In this document: positions 8,851 to 17,323 of the stretch, one piece after another
How positions within the stretch are numbered: the first letter of the stretch is position 1
How the letters are laid out: each line of letters begins with the position of its first letter
Assembly (NCBI GenBank): GCA_024636405.1
Contig: JAGXHC010000227.1
Location: forward strand, 1 to 64,000
Direction: 5' to 3'
DNA length: 64,000 nucleotides
DNA from: Sulfitobacter sp.
GTDB taxonomy: Bacteria > Pseudomonadota > Alphaproteobacteria > Rhodobacterales > Rhodobacteraceae
Translations under genes and position numbers: made by a program
Notes under the pieces: generated by a model
Told to the model about the DNA's origin: nothing
Databases searched by the model: none
The model's input: the letters and a program-made list of their open reading frames with translations, nothing else

Positions 8851-9503
8851 GTCAATCGACCGCTTTTCAGGTGTAATTCTCTGTCCATGCGGGCGGCGAT
8901 GGCGGGCGAATGGGTGACGACCATCAGCGCCGCACCCGTTTGGGCGACCAGTTTCAGCATCTGGTCAAGCACCGTGTTTGCGGTGTCTTCATCCAGATTT
9001 CCTGTGGGCTCGTCGGCCAGCATCAGCTTGGGGCGGGCGGCAATGGCGCGTGCGATGGCTGCCCGTTGCTGTTGCCCGCCCGACAACGCCTCCGGATATT
9101 TCGCCATCTGGCTCGACAGACCAAGAGCGTCTGCGATCTGATCTATATGCGCTTTGTCAACGGGGCCTGACAAGGCGGATTGAAAGGCGATGTTCGCGGC
9201 AACTGTCAGGGACGGGATCAGGTTAAACTGTTGGAAAACAAGCGCAATGTCGGTTCTGCGCAGGGCTGCACGTGCGCCGTCATCCAATGTTGTCAAATCG
9301 CGGCCTGACACCCATACGCGCCCCGCATCGGCGGCTTCAAGTGCGCCCGCGATATGCAAAAGCGTGCTTTTCCCGCTACCAGATTCACCGCGCAGGGCCA
9401 GTGTCTGTCCGGCTTCAAGCTCGAAACTGACGTCGCGCAACACCGGGACTTCTCCCTCGTTATTGCGAAAGGATTTTTGGACTGTTTCAAACCTAAGCAC
9501 CAT
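8847..9503 (-). CDS. LolD/MacB-type ABC transporter ATP-binding protein
   Basis: A 218-residue ATPase for the FtsX-type permease downstream. It has Walker A GESGSGKST (about 37-45), a Q-loop in VFQQFNLIPSL, the signature LSGGQQQRAAIARAIAARPK (about 138-157), and Walker B LMLADEPTGNLD. The start used is the ATG at 9503, which has AGAGGGG about 7 nt upstream; an in-frame ATG at 9527 adds only eight residues. It heads an operon that runs leftward through permease, AttH-like protein and the broken PNPOx gene. Confidence 0.93.
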   Translation of the reverse strand: MVLRFETVQKSFRNNEGEVPVLRDVSFELEAGQTLALRGESGSGKSTLLHIAGALEAADAGRVWVSGRDLTTLDDGARAALRRTDIALVFQQFNLIPSLTVAANIAFQSALSGPVDKAHIDQIADALGLSSQMAKYPEALSGGQQQRAAIARAIAARPKLMLADEPTGNLDEDTANTVLDQMLKLVAQTGAALMVVTHSPAIAARMDRELHLKSGRLT

Positions 9504-9762
9504 TGCAGACCCCTCTGTCACAGACATGTAGACTGTGGACGCGGGTTTGACAGGTCTTGTTTGGGCGCGACAGGTTATTTTGATAAGGCCCCCGCTTTTG
9601 GTCAGTTCGCTATTACGTGATGAAATGTCAGGCCCGAATTTCACCACAAGGCTTGATCGGATCGCAAGGCCGACGCAACATCGCAAACAAGGCGCACCGT
9701 ACTGGTGTGTTGTTTGAAAGCACCTGCATCAAGACAGGGCTTTTCAGGGAGGAAATCTGAAG

Positions 9763-11601
9763 ATGTCTGATACGTATGATTTTATTGTCGTCGGGGGTGG
9801 CTCGGCCGGGGCCGTCATTGCAACGCGGCTAAGTGAGGATCCGACCTGCCGTGTCGCACTGGTCGAGGCGGGCGGCGCGCCACCCAATCACGAATTGATG
9901 CCTGCCGCCGTGGCAAGCCTGCAACTGGATCCCCAGGTCGATTGGATGTACACCGCCGACCCCGGAAATGCGGGTTTGGGCCTGATCGACAAGCGGATGC
10001 CCGTGCCGCGCGGCAAGATGCTGGGTGGATCGTCTGGCCTGAACTACATGGCATATGTGCGCGGTCATCCTGGTGATTTCAACGCCTGGGCCGAAGGCGG
10101 TGCCACGGGGTGGAGCTATGACGATGTGCTGCCCTATTTCATCAAAAGCGAAGATCTCGCGCCCAGCAACGAAATCTCGATCGACAGCGAGGCGCATGGC
10201 ACGGGCGGCCCACTTGGTGTTTCCGTGCGCTCTCCGGTTATTCCGGCGGCGCGTGATTTTGTCAAAGCGGCGGGCAGCACTGGCATCCCCAACGGGGATT
10301 ATAACGGGCGCGACCGTGGCGGGCCGTCTGGTGTGGCATCGCTGTTTCAAACCACGACCCGCAAGGGGATGCGGTCAAGCACCTACCGTGCGTTTCTGGC
10401 AGGCGAGGTCGAGAGCCGCGAGAACCTGACGATCATCACCCACGCCCACGTGACGCGGGTGCTTTTGTCGGACGGCGATGAAGATCTGACAGCGACCGGT
10501 ATCGAATACCGTGACAGCGAAGGGGCGTTGCAGCAGATCAGCGCTGACCGTGATGTCATTCTAAGTGCGGGTGCCGTGGGGTCGCCGCAAATCCTGATGC
10601 TGTCGGGGATTGGCCCGCGCCGCGAGATCGAGGCGGTCGACATCGAATGCCGTCACGACCTTGCCGGTGTGGGGAAAAACCTCAAGGACCATCTGCATTG
10701 CCCGCTGTTCTTCCCCGCCCCCGGTATTGGCGTCCCGATTGCCGAGATCGGTGTGTCAGCGGGCCCTGACGCGCTGCGCGCCCCTGCTGGCCCGCTGCCT
10801 GCCGATCCGGCAGATGACGCGTCGATGTCGCCGGAACTTGCCGGCCTCAAGGCCGAGGCCGAACGCCGCGTTGGGCAATGGATGGAAACCGGTGAAAGTC
10901 TGGTGTCGTCTTCGCTGTATGATGCGGTCGTGTTCTATTCGACGGGTCTGGGGGATTTGCACAGCCATGATGCGCAAATCGGCTATGTCCCTTGCGGCTA
11001 TGACATGGGTCTGTTGGGCGACCGTTTGCGGATCGATCTGGAAAGCTTCTTCGATAACCATGAAAAAAGCCTCGCGGCGGATCAGGAAAACATGCTTTTG
11101 CTGGCCAACCCGGTGCTGCCCCACAGCAAGGGCGAAATTGTTCTTGCCAGCTCGGATCCTGCCGATGCGCCGATCATTCGCATGAACTATTTCACCGATC
11201 CGCACGATCTCAAGGTGATGGTGGCGGTCATGCGCAAGGGGCTTGAGATTGCCGCGAACTGGCCCGGTGACATCAAGCCCGGCCCGCTGAACGTGCCCCC
11301 TGCGCTGGCGAAAAAGCACCGCTATGTGGAGGGCGAAACACCCAGCGACGCCCTGCTGGAGAACATGGCGCTGCATTATTCGGTCACCGTGTATCACCTG
11401 TGTTCTACCTGCCGCATGGGCGATGTCGTTGATCCTGAGTTGCGGGTCAGCGGTGTGGGCAACCTGCGCGTGGCGGATGCCAGCATTATGCCGGATATCA
11501 TCAGCGGCAACACCAACGCGGCCTCGATCATGATCGGCGAGAAGGCGGCGGATATTATCTCGGCTGAATACAAGTTGCAGCGGCCTGCTGCTGCCGCCTG
11601 A
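9763..11601 (+). CDS. GMC-family FAD oxidoreductase (choline/alcohol dehydrogenase-like)
   Basis: A 612-residue glucose-methanol-choline oxidoreductase. It has the N-terminal FAD motif GGGSAG at 11-16 with Glu35, the GMC signature RGKMLGGSSGLNYMAYVRG (about 88-106), and a C-terminal active-site region YHLCSTCRMG with His545 followed by SGNTNA at 581-586. Residues about 325-385 form a longer, Ala/Pro-rich insertion. GGGAGG-like bases lie shortly before the ATG. The family oxidises primary or secondary alcohols and polyols with FAD; the substrate here cannot be read from sequence. A VOC-fold gene follows after 91 bp on the same strand and may be co-transcribed. Confidence 0.9.
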   Translation: MSDTYDFIVVGGGSAGAVIATRLSEDPTCRVALVEAGGAPPNHELMPAAVASLQLDPQVDWMYTADPGNAGLGLIDKRMPVPRGKMLGGSSGLNYMAYVRGHPGDFNAWAEGGATGWSYDDVLPYFIKSEDLAPSNEISIDSEAHGTGGPLGVSVRSPVIPAARDFVKAAGSTGIPNGDYNGRDRGGPSGVASLFQTTTRKGMRSSTYRAFLAGEVESRENLTIITHAHVTRVLLSDGDEDLTATGIEYRDSEGALQQISADRDVILSAGAVGSPQILMLSGIGPRREIEAVDIECRHDLAGVGKNLKDHLHCPLFFPAPGIGVPIAEIGVSAGPDALRAPAGPLPADPADDASMSPELAGLKAEAERRVGQWMETGESLVSSSLYDAVVFYSTGLGDLHSHDAQIGYVPCGYDMGLLGDRLRIDLESFFDNHEKSLAADQENMLLLANPVLPHSKGEIVLASSDPADAPIIRMNYFTDPHDLKVMVAVMRKGLEIAANWPGDIKPGPLNVPPALAKKHRYVEGETPSDALLENMALHYSVTVYHLCSTCRMGDVVDPELRVSGVGNLRVADASIMPDIISGNTNAASIMIGEKAADIISAEYKLQRPAAAA

Positions 11602-11692
11602 GAAAAGCCATGCGCCGGTTGCGGGGGAAATCCGTGATCGGCGCGTGGGGGCGTTTTGAAACATAAGGAATTTTACAAGAGGAACGCAGCGC

Positions 11693-12109
11693 ATGATTGC
11701 TTATGTTACAGTTGGCTCTGACGATAACGCCCTTGCGAAAAAGTTCTATTCCGCGGTCCTGCCAGCGCTTGGGTATGAGGTTGAAGAGGGGCCGGAAGGT
11801 CTAAGCTTTGCGTTGCCTGTTCCACGGGGGCAGTCGCCCGTTTTGCCAGACTTTTATGTCAAACCCACCTTTGACGGGCAGCCTGCCACGTCTGGAAACG
11901 GCGCTATGGTCGCATTTGAGGCGCGCAATCAAGCGCAAGTGCGCGACCTTCACGCAGCCGCCCTTGCCGCCGGCGGCGTTAACGAAGGCGCGCCCGGCTT
12001 TCGCGCGTCATATGGGCCGCATTTCTACGTGAGCTATCTTCGCGATCCTCAAGGCAACAAGATCGCGTTGTTCTCAAGCGATCCGACTGAACCGGGGCGT
12101 GACGGATAA
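11693..12109 (+). CDS. VOC-superfamily protein (glyoxalase/dioxygenase fold)
   Basis: A 138-residue single-domain vicinal-oxygen-chelate protein with the beta-alpha-beta-beta-beta start MIAYVTVGSDDNALAKKFY and the late motif YVSYLRDPQGNKIALF. Members include glyoxalases, ring-cleavage dioxygenases and antibiotic-binding proteins, so no specific activity is assigned. It lies 91 bp after the GMC oxidoreductase and 3' to it is a bidirectional terminator shared with the convergent S21 gene. Confidence 0.8.
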   Translation: MIAYVTVGSDDNALAKKFYSAVLPALGYEVEEGPEGLSFALPVPRGQSPVLPDFYVKPTFDGQPATSGNGAMVAFEARNQAQVRDLHAAALAAGGVNEGAPGFRASYGPHFYVSYLRDPQGNKIALFSSDPTEPGRDG

Positions 12110-12124
12110 CCTTGTGCGCAAAAC

Positions 12125-12157
12125 AAAACCCCCGCGGCCTAAGGGCTGCAGGGGTTT
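12125..12157. terminator. Bidirectional terminator between VOC gene and rpsU
   Basis: AAACCCC (12126-12132) pairs with GGGGTTT (12151-12157), and after one mismatch the inner stem continues to a TAAG loop. On the minus strand it is followed by TTTTGTTTTG. It separates the convergent VOC gene and rpsU. Confidence 0.85.
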
Positions 12158-12189
12158 GAAAGTCTTGAACGTCGGAAGATAGAGTGGCT

Positions 12190-12390
12190 CTATGCTTCGC
12201 GCTCTAGTTTCTTGCGTGCCAGTTTGCGCGCGCGGCGAACGGCTTCGCCTTTTTCGCGTGCTTTCTTCTCGGATGGCTTCTCGAAATGCTCTTTGAGTTT
12301 CATCTCACGGAACACGCCTTCGCGCTGGAGTTTCTTCTTCAACGCCCGAAGGGCCTGATCTACGTTGTTGTCTCTTACACTAACCTGCAT
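12190..12390 (-). CDS. rpsU: 30S ribosomal protein S21
   Basis: A 66-residue basic protein with the S21 signature [21 protein letters not shown] at the N terminus and an Arg/Lys-rich helical tail ([15 protein letters not shown]). S21 binds the 30S platform near the anti-Shine-Dalgarno helix and promotes initiation. The length is typical of alphaproteobacterial S21. It is a single-gene unit with its own terminator and a weak candidate promoter (TTGATC at 12446-12451 and TATCAA at 12424-12429 on the minus strand). A ribosomal protein gene on a repABC replicon is odd: it is either a second copy or the only one, which would make the replicon indispensable. Confidence 0.95.
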   Translation of the reverse strand: MQVSVRDNNVDQALRALKKKLQREGVFREMKLKEHFEKPSEKKAREKGEAVRRARKLARKKLEREA

Positions 12391-12807
12391 GTGGGTTTCA
12401 GCATCTTTCTAGGGTAAATTGAATTGATATGTTGTCGCGCACTATGATCAAAACGATTCATTTTGTCCAGTCCGCAGAAATTTTAAATGCTGCGAATTTG
12501 GCAATGCGGTCTGTCTGCGCGATCGGTCTTGGCAAAACAGCTGGCCAGGCCTTGGCCGATGTGTGGGTTTTCCATAAACCATATGATAAACAATGGCTTG
12601 CCGGATGCCTTCCAAAAGGGTCAGACGACGTCATGGAGTGTAGGTGCCAGCCGAATGCGTGGTAATTCGACATGCCAATCTTAAAAAAGCGACATTTCGC
12701 GCATCGTGACGTGCCCGTTCTCAATGCCCGCAAGCGATTCCTGACGGCAAGGCGGCTTTCGAACAGGGGCAGGGTGGTGCCTTGTTAAAACCCAGGATCT
12801 TAAACAA
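12391..12807. other. Intergenic region without a supported gene
   Basis: 417 bp upstream of rpsU. It holds a weak candidate rpsU promoter close to the gene. The rest has only short open frames on both strands with no recognisable family, including a basic 38-codon frame at about 12672-12788 (MPILKKRHFAHRDV...). It could be decayed sequence. Confidence 0.4.
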
Positions 12808-14751
12808 TCAATCGTCGAAAAACACCTGAGGTTTGCCCTCTGTCACACACTCGGGATAGTCGGACAGTGACATGTTCACACCGTCGACGGGCCGCTGATC
12901 GGCCTCTGCCTCCTTGGCGATCTCAAGCAGTTCCTTCTCGATCTGGGATTTGGTCAGATCTTTCCACTTTGCCTTTTTGCTGATGAACCCGACCTTCTTG
13001 AGGGCCTTGCACAAGTCAGAGAAAGCAACTTCTGAAACGATCGTCAGCCCGGCACGGCGAATGCCGGCGCTTGACCACGAACGGCCGACATGGTTCAGCG
13101 CATGCGCGTTCTTTAGACCAAAGGCTTCACCTTGTTGCACCATTTGATTGGTGTCCCGTGTCGGGCGGCGCTGGATCACACCGACCTTCATATCCGTGCG
13201 TCCGGTAAAGTTTACCATATGGAAGGGGCTGCCGTCGGGGCCAAGGATATGGCTCGCCGAGAGGTAATGGCGCATCTGATCTTCCCAAGAGTGATCTTGA
13301 GGATGGAAAATCAGATACCCTTCGTCCTCAAGCAGCATTTCAAGCTTCTTCTCACCCAGAAAACCACGCCCGATTTTGCCAAACTGGCCCGAGCGCGAAA
13401 TATAGATTTTATCATGCCCGGTTGGTTTCAGATCGCGCTTGATGTGCTTGAGGATATAGTCGCGCATCTCTGGCGAGGACATCAGCAAGCGGCCGATGCC
13501 GCTGCCCTGCGGGGGTACGATCAGCTTGTCCACGCGGTAAAACGCATCGACAATCTTATACTTGACCGGCGGGTCCATGATTTCTGCCAGTTGCGAAAAC
13601 AGCTTTTCCGCAGACCCTTCGTCGTTGTTGTAGCTGGGGAAAAACAACACGCCTTCAATAGGTTCGTCAATGTGATCAAGCGCCCAAAGCCGCGACATGG
13701 TTTCGCTTAGAAAATGCCCGAATGCGGGGGTGAAACGCCCGCCAAAAAGCCATGTGCCCGGCAGGTCAACGATCCGGTTGGGCCGGGGGTAGGTGCGGGG
13801 CACTGTCGCGGTCAGGCGGGGCGAGATCCAGCAGACGGCTTCTGGCACTATGTAGCGGTTTTCATCAAACACCGACGCGGTAATGCGCCAACCCTCGCTG
13901 CGCGGCGTTCGTGCCAGCACGGCCTTATCGACAGTGACGATGCGGTCGACGAGGGGCTCGTTGGGGTCAATTTCATAGACGAATTGCGGTTCCTGCCCGC
14001 TGCCGATCTTGGTGTAATCCGGCTTGATCTTCATGCGGTCGGGTTTCTTGAAAGACACGACATCGCCAACGGATGTGGTATCATCGATCGCGAACCCTTT
14101 TTTCGTCAGATGCGCCATCACCTGCGTCCGGCCTTTGACGCCGTAGGCTTTGGGATGCAACTCAAGCATGACTAGTTCGACATTTGTCAAATCCGCATCG
14201 GCCAGAAAATTCAACTCTGCCCCTTCGATGTCCATGACCAAGACGTTGTGGGGGTATTCGCGGGTGATCTCGTCATAGTGCTTTGTGGGCACGGGCACCG
14301 TGCGCGCCTTGGCGTCCGTTCCGCTGTTCGAGATACGGGAGCCAAGAAAATTGTCGCGGACCTCGAAATCAAGACTTTCGGGTGCGCCCGTTCCCGCAAC
14401 AACAAGGTGGTTGGACACCGTTGCGGCATCATCCACGCCGTTATGGGCATAAAGGTTGCGTATATGCGGGATAAGATCGGGGTTGGCCTCGTAAGATTGC
14501 AGTGTGAGGTTTTCGATTTGCTTGAGGAAAACCGACCCGACAATCCCCGCGCCGGTGCCCATTTCCATGACCCTGTCACCGGGCTGAAGATTTGCCAGCC
14601 CGATCTCAATCTCGGGTTTTTCATAAAGACCACTGCGGATCAGGCGGCGAATATTTGGCGCTAAATGCGGGGCCAGTATGATCTCTACATCATTTAAGGT
14701 CGCGAAAACTTCAGGGCGGCTTTCGGTGGGTGTCATTGATCCATCTGTCAT
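12808..14751 (-). CDS. FkbM methyltransferase fused to GT61 glycosyltransferase
   Basis: A two-domain protein of 647 residues. The first half is an S-adenosylmethionine-dependent FkbM-type methyltransferase: PGDRVMEMGTGAGIVGSVF is the SAM-binding loop and VLVMDIEGAELNFL the FkbM hallmark. The second half (about 300-560) resembles the GT61/DUF563 glycosyltransferase family, with GTWLFGGRFTPAFGHFLSE, KIYISRSG and SHILGPDGSPFHMVNF. No signal peptide is present, so it probably acts in the cytoplasm on a glycan precursor. The ATG at 14751 has GAGG about 7 nt upstream; an in-frame ATG at 14808 with no ribosome site would add 19 residues. Sugar O-methylation plus glycosyl transfer fits surface polysaccharide modification. 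Confidence 0.85.
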   Translation of the reverse strand: MTDGSMTPTESRPEVFATLNDVEIILAPHLAPNIRRLIRSGLYEKPEIEIGLANLQPGDRVMEMGTGAGIVGSVFLKQIENLTLQSYEANPDLIPHIRNLYAHNGVDDAATVSNHLVVAGTGAPESLDFEVRDNFLGSRISNSGTDAKARTVPVPTKHYDEITREYPHNVLVMDIEGAELNFLADADLTNVELVMLELHPKAYGVKGRTQVMAHLTKKGFAIDDTTSVGDVVSFKKPDRMKIKPDYTKIGSGQEPQFVYEIDPNEPLVDRIVTVDKAVLARTPRSEGWRITASVFDENRYIVPEAVCWISPRLTATVPRTYPRPNRIVDLPGTWLFGGRFTPAFGHFLSETMSRLWALDHIDEPIEGVLFFPSYNNDEGSAEKLFSQLAEIMDPPVKYKIVDAFYRVDKLIVPPQGSGIGRLLMSSPEMRDYILKHIKRDLKPTGHDKIYISRSGQFGKIGRGFLGEKKLEMLLEDEGYLIFHPQDHSWEDQMRHYLSASHILGPDGSPFHMVNFTGRTDMKVGVIQRRPTRDTNQMVQQGEAFGLKNAHALNHVGRSWSSAGIRRAGLTIVSEVAFSDLCKALKKVGFISKKAKWKDLTKSQIEKELLEIAKEAEADQRPVDGVNMSLSDYPECVTEGKPQVFFDD

Positions 14752-14808
14752 GCCTGCCTCGTCTTTTGTTGGATTTGTGCTGCTTTTCGGGCGCAGCAGT
14801 GAAATCAT

Positions 14809-15130
14809 TGTCGTATTCTATCGGTCTGTTCGTAATAGCACGTCATTTTTTCGCATATTGTCGCTGATTTGCGTCCCGATCAAGCCTGTCAGTACGCATA
14901 TGTTTCAATCCGGGTCAAAATAGGGCTGATTTGCAGTCGAAAGGGCAGGTGGCTTTGGTGTGCGTGTCTGCCGTGGCTCGGCCAAAGGTGCATCTCGCCC
15001 AAATGATATCTTAATGTGGACTTAATAAGGTTGGAACTCCCGCCGATACTCATGCATTCACACTGCACTGTTGGTTCGATTGCCAGCACGAGGAACAGAT
15101 GTTTGAAACTCGCAAGGCGCTCTTCACCCC
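14809..15130. other. Divergent intergenic region
   Basis: 322 bp, visibly more AT-rich than the surroundings, between the divergent FkbM-GT61 gene and the esterase-like gene. It presumably contains both promoters, but no box pair was convincing and no conserved gene was found. Confidence 0.4.
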
Positions 15131-16132
15131 ATGCATGATTTGAAACCAATCAAGATTGTCGCCATGGGCCAAAGCCTGGCAAGGGGTCTTTTCGTATCTT
15201 ACGAAACCAGATCAAGCATCGGAATAGATAGCCTGAAGCGTCATTTTCAGGCAGGCGCGCAGGTGCCGGTAGAGATTGAAGATGCTTCCGTCCCTGCAAC
15301 GCCACTTCTTTCAAGATACCGAAAGCGTCGATCGTGGTGGAACGAAACCGCGATGAAGCCTGGCCGGTTGCTTTCGCAGGCGCTTGTGTCGTCCCCCCAA
15401 GCAGACATCGTTTTATGGTCGCAAGGAGAAACGGATGCTGAAGACCCGGACCTGGATCTTGCCGTCTACGAAGCCTGTTTGCGCAGCCTTTTCCTGCGTC
15501 TTCGGGAAACATACGGTTGTTTGGTGGTTTGTAACTTCATTGGTAGGCGGATGGACGGCAATGACGAAACGACTCAGCAGATTGATCAGATTCAGCGGAA
15601 ACTGACCAATGAGCTGGCATTCGTCGTTGAAGGATCCGAACAATATCACGTAGATCTTTTTGACATTGTTCACCCAAACGACGCAGGCTTTTCCCAGATC
15701 GGTGCGCTTTGCGGACAAGCGATGGTCGCGGCATGTTTGGAGCACGAAAATCTGTATCCAACAGTTACCAAAGTGGTTGCCAAAGAAAATATCGTTGGGT
15801 TTTATCTTGATGGTCCAACCGACTGGGCAATGAACGGGCAAAACGTCGAAGACGCGCTTCAGATCGTGCCTGAGGATGGTGAAAGCCAGTTTACGGTTAT
15901 CAGTGACCGTGCTGGAACGCTGAGGCCCAAGGCGATCTACTTTGATCCCAAAGAAAAAGAGGTCTTTTTGGTCTTTGAGGATGGCGTTCTTGATCCGTCC
16001 GACACGCTCATGGCCCACGTCGCCTATGGTTCTTGCGCCTTGTTGAAGCAAGAGTATCTGATCACCGATTGCTCAACTCCGAACCGCCCGATCCGCAGAT
16101 GCGCTTTTGCGATTGCACTTCCAACCGTTTAG
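15131..16132 (+). CDS. SGNH/sialate-O-acetylesterase-like (SASA) hydrolase
   Basis: A 333-residue protein whose N-terminal two thirds match the SGNH hydrolase pattern used by the SASA family. AMGQSLARG (about 11-19) carries the nucleophile Ser, WSQGETDA (about 96-103) is the block III equivalent, and HPNDAG (about 178-183) carries the catalytic Asp/His pair. The C-terminal 120 residues form a separate, unrecognised beta-rich part. The family removes O-acetyl groups from sugars. Lying between two FkbM methyltransferase genes, it fits glycan decoration or trimming. No signal peptide is seen. The ribosome-binding site is weak, so the start is less certain than the reading frame. Confidence 0.72.
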   Translation: MHDLKPIKIVAMGQSLARGLFVSYETRSSIGIDSLKRHFQAGAQVPVEIEDASVPATPLLSRYRKRRSWWNETAMKPGRLLSQALVSSPQADIVLWSQGETDAEDPDLDLAVYEACLRSLFLRLRETYGCLVVCNFIGRRMDGNDETTQQIDQIQRKLTNELAFVVEGSEQYHVDLFDIVHPNDAGFSQIGALCGQAMVAACLEHENLYPTVTKVVAKENIVGFYLDGPTDWAMNGQNVEDALQIVPEDGESQFTVISDRAGTLRPKAIYFDPKEKEVFLVFEDGVLDPSDTLMAHVAYGSCALLKQEYLITDCSTPNRPIRRCAFAIALPTV

Positions 16133-16187
16133 CGCGCGATGAATTCCGCTTTTCAGGTTTGAAAGCAAAAGCTTCTGCGTGCGGCGG

Positions 16188-16889
16188 TTAAATCCAGTCT
16201 AGATTTACCTTGGTCTGAGGGTGCGCTTGGGACACAGCGTCGCGCAGTGCGCGGAATCTGGGTCTGAGTTCCTTGAACTTCTGCTCATGCGTTTCCGCGA
16301 CAGTCAGGCGCACTTTTTCAAAGGTGTTCTGCGCCAGCATCTGCTCTAAAATGTCCAGCTCGGCTCCTTCGATATCCATCTTGAGAAAGCTGACCTGACC
16401 GTGTTTTACGGCGATATCATCGATAAAATCAAAGATTGAGATCATCTCGACATCGACGGCGTTTTCGGTGTTTTCATCGATCATCCGCCCGCCTGAAATA
16501 ATGGTGCTTTTGACCGAGGCGCTGTTGGGGTTGTCGTCAAAATTCGTGGCCCGCATCAACTGGATTGATCCAGCCTTTGTTCCGACAGCGGCGTTGTGCA
16601 ACACGATATTGTCAAAATCCTCGGCCACGGCGGTTAGTTTCTTGAACGCGTAAGGATCGGGTTCGAACGCATGAACCGTAGCGCCGGTTGTCGCCAGCAC
16701 ACGGGCCACGTCGCCCACGTTTGCACCGCAATCCATGACCACATCACCGGGCCGCAACATCGAACAGATGCCCTGCATCAGTCCGCGCGCATGGGCTGTG
16801 CGCAGGTTTCTGGCCTCGCGTCGCTTCAATTTGGCAAAGCGTTCTTCCATCTCGATCAATTCGGGTGTTTTTGGCTGTTCGTCTGACAC
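16188..16889 (-). CDS. FkbM-family methyltransferase
   Basis: A 233-residue SAM-dependent methyltransferase. The SAM loop VVMDCGANVGDVARVLA and the acidic strand VHAFEPDPYAF lie around residues 50-80, and the FkbM hallmark VSFLKMDIEGAELDILEQM around 165-183. FkbM proteins methylate hydroxyls on sugars or polyketides. Its relation to the methyltransferase half of the upstream fusion protein suggests two methylations in one glycan pathway. It is convergent with the esterase-like gene (55-bp gap), so it needs its own promoter on the right. Confidence 0.88.
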   Translation of the reverse strand: MSDEQPKTPELIEMEERFAKLKRREARNLRTAHARGLMQGICSMLRPGDVVMDCGANVGDVARVLATTGATVHAFEPDPYAFKKLTAVAEDFDNIVLHNAAVGTKAGSIQLMRATNFDDNPNSASVKSTIISGGRMIDENTENAVDVEMISIFDFIDDIAVKHGQVSFLKMDIEGAELDILEQMLAQNTFEKVRLTVAETHEQKFKELRPRFRALRDAVSQAHPQTKVNLDWI

Positions 16890-17243
16890 GCACGATATTC
16901 CTTTTAGGTGGCATTGTTACGATGAGAATATCCGACGGCCCTATTTGCGGCTGTTTTGCGTTTGGTTCAAGACCCCGTTCGCGCCTTTAGGCAGTCGGGC
17001 TGCACATGTTTTCGTTTCTGATAATGTTGATTATTTATAGAATGATGCAAGAACGCTGCCAAAGGCAACGTCTCTTTTCGGGTCCGCAGTTTGCGGCTTA
17101 CGGTTTTTTCTCGCTTTTGCTTTTTGCCGGTCAGACCGATCACTGTCAAAAGACCGACCTAAACCAAAGCCGGACATCTTAAGCCATGAGGGAATAATTC
17201 AGCTCGCCAACCGGTGCATCGGGTGGACAATCCCACCCATAAA
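16890..17243. other. Intergenic region upstream of fkbM-like gene
   Basis: 354 bp with no supported gene. It is AT-rich near 16990-17060, where the promoter of the methyltransferase is expected. A small hairpin GGGTGG/CCACCC lies at 17221-17238, next to the terminator of the neighbouring operon. Confidence 0.4.
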
Positions 17244-17280
17244 GGAAAACCGGGGTGCCGCATTTCGACACCCCGGTTTC
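17244..17280 (-). terminator. Intrinsic terminator of the GntR-side operon
   Basis: AAACCGGGGTG (17247-17257) and CACCCCGGTTT (17269-17279) pair perfectly over 11 bp. In the minus direction the stem ends in TTTT just downstream of the binding-protein gene. Confidence 0.85.
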
Positions 17281-17323
17281 TGATCATGTCTGGTTGGCCC
17301 GGCGGGTGTCCACCGGGCGTGGC

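Noticed and set aside
12429..12665. 78-codon plus-strand frame upstream of rpsU, and an overlapping 91-codon minus-strand frame
   Set aside because: Neither has a ribosome site or recognisable family; treated as intergenic.
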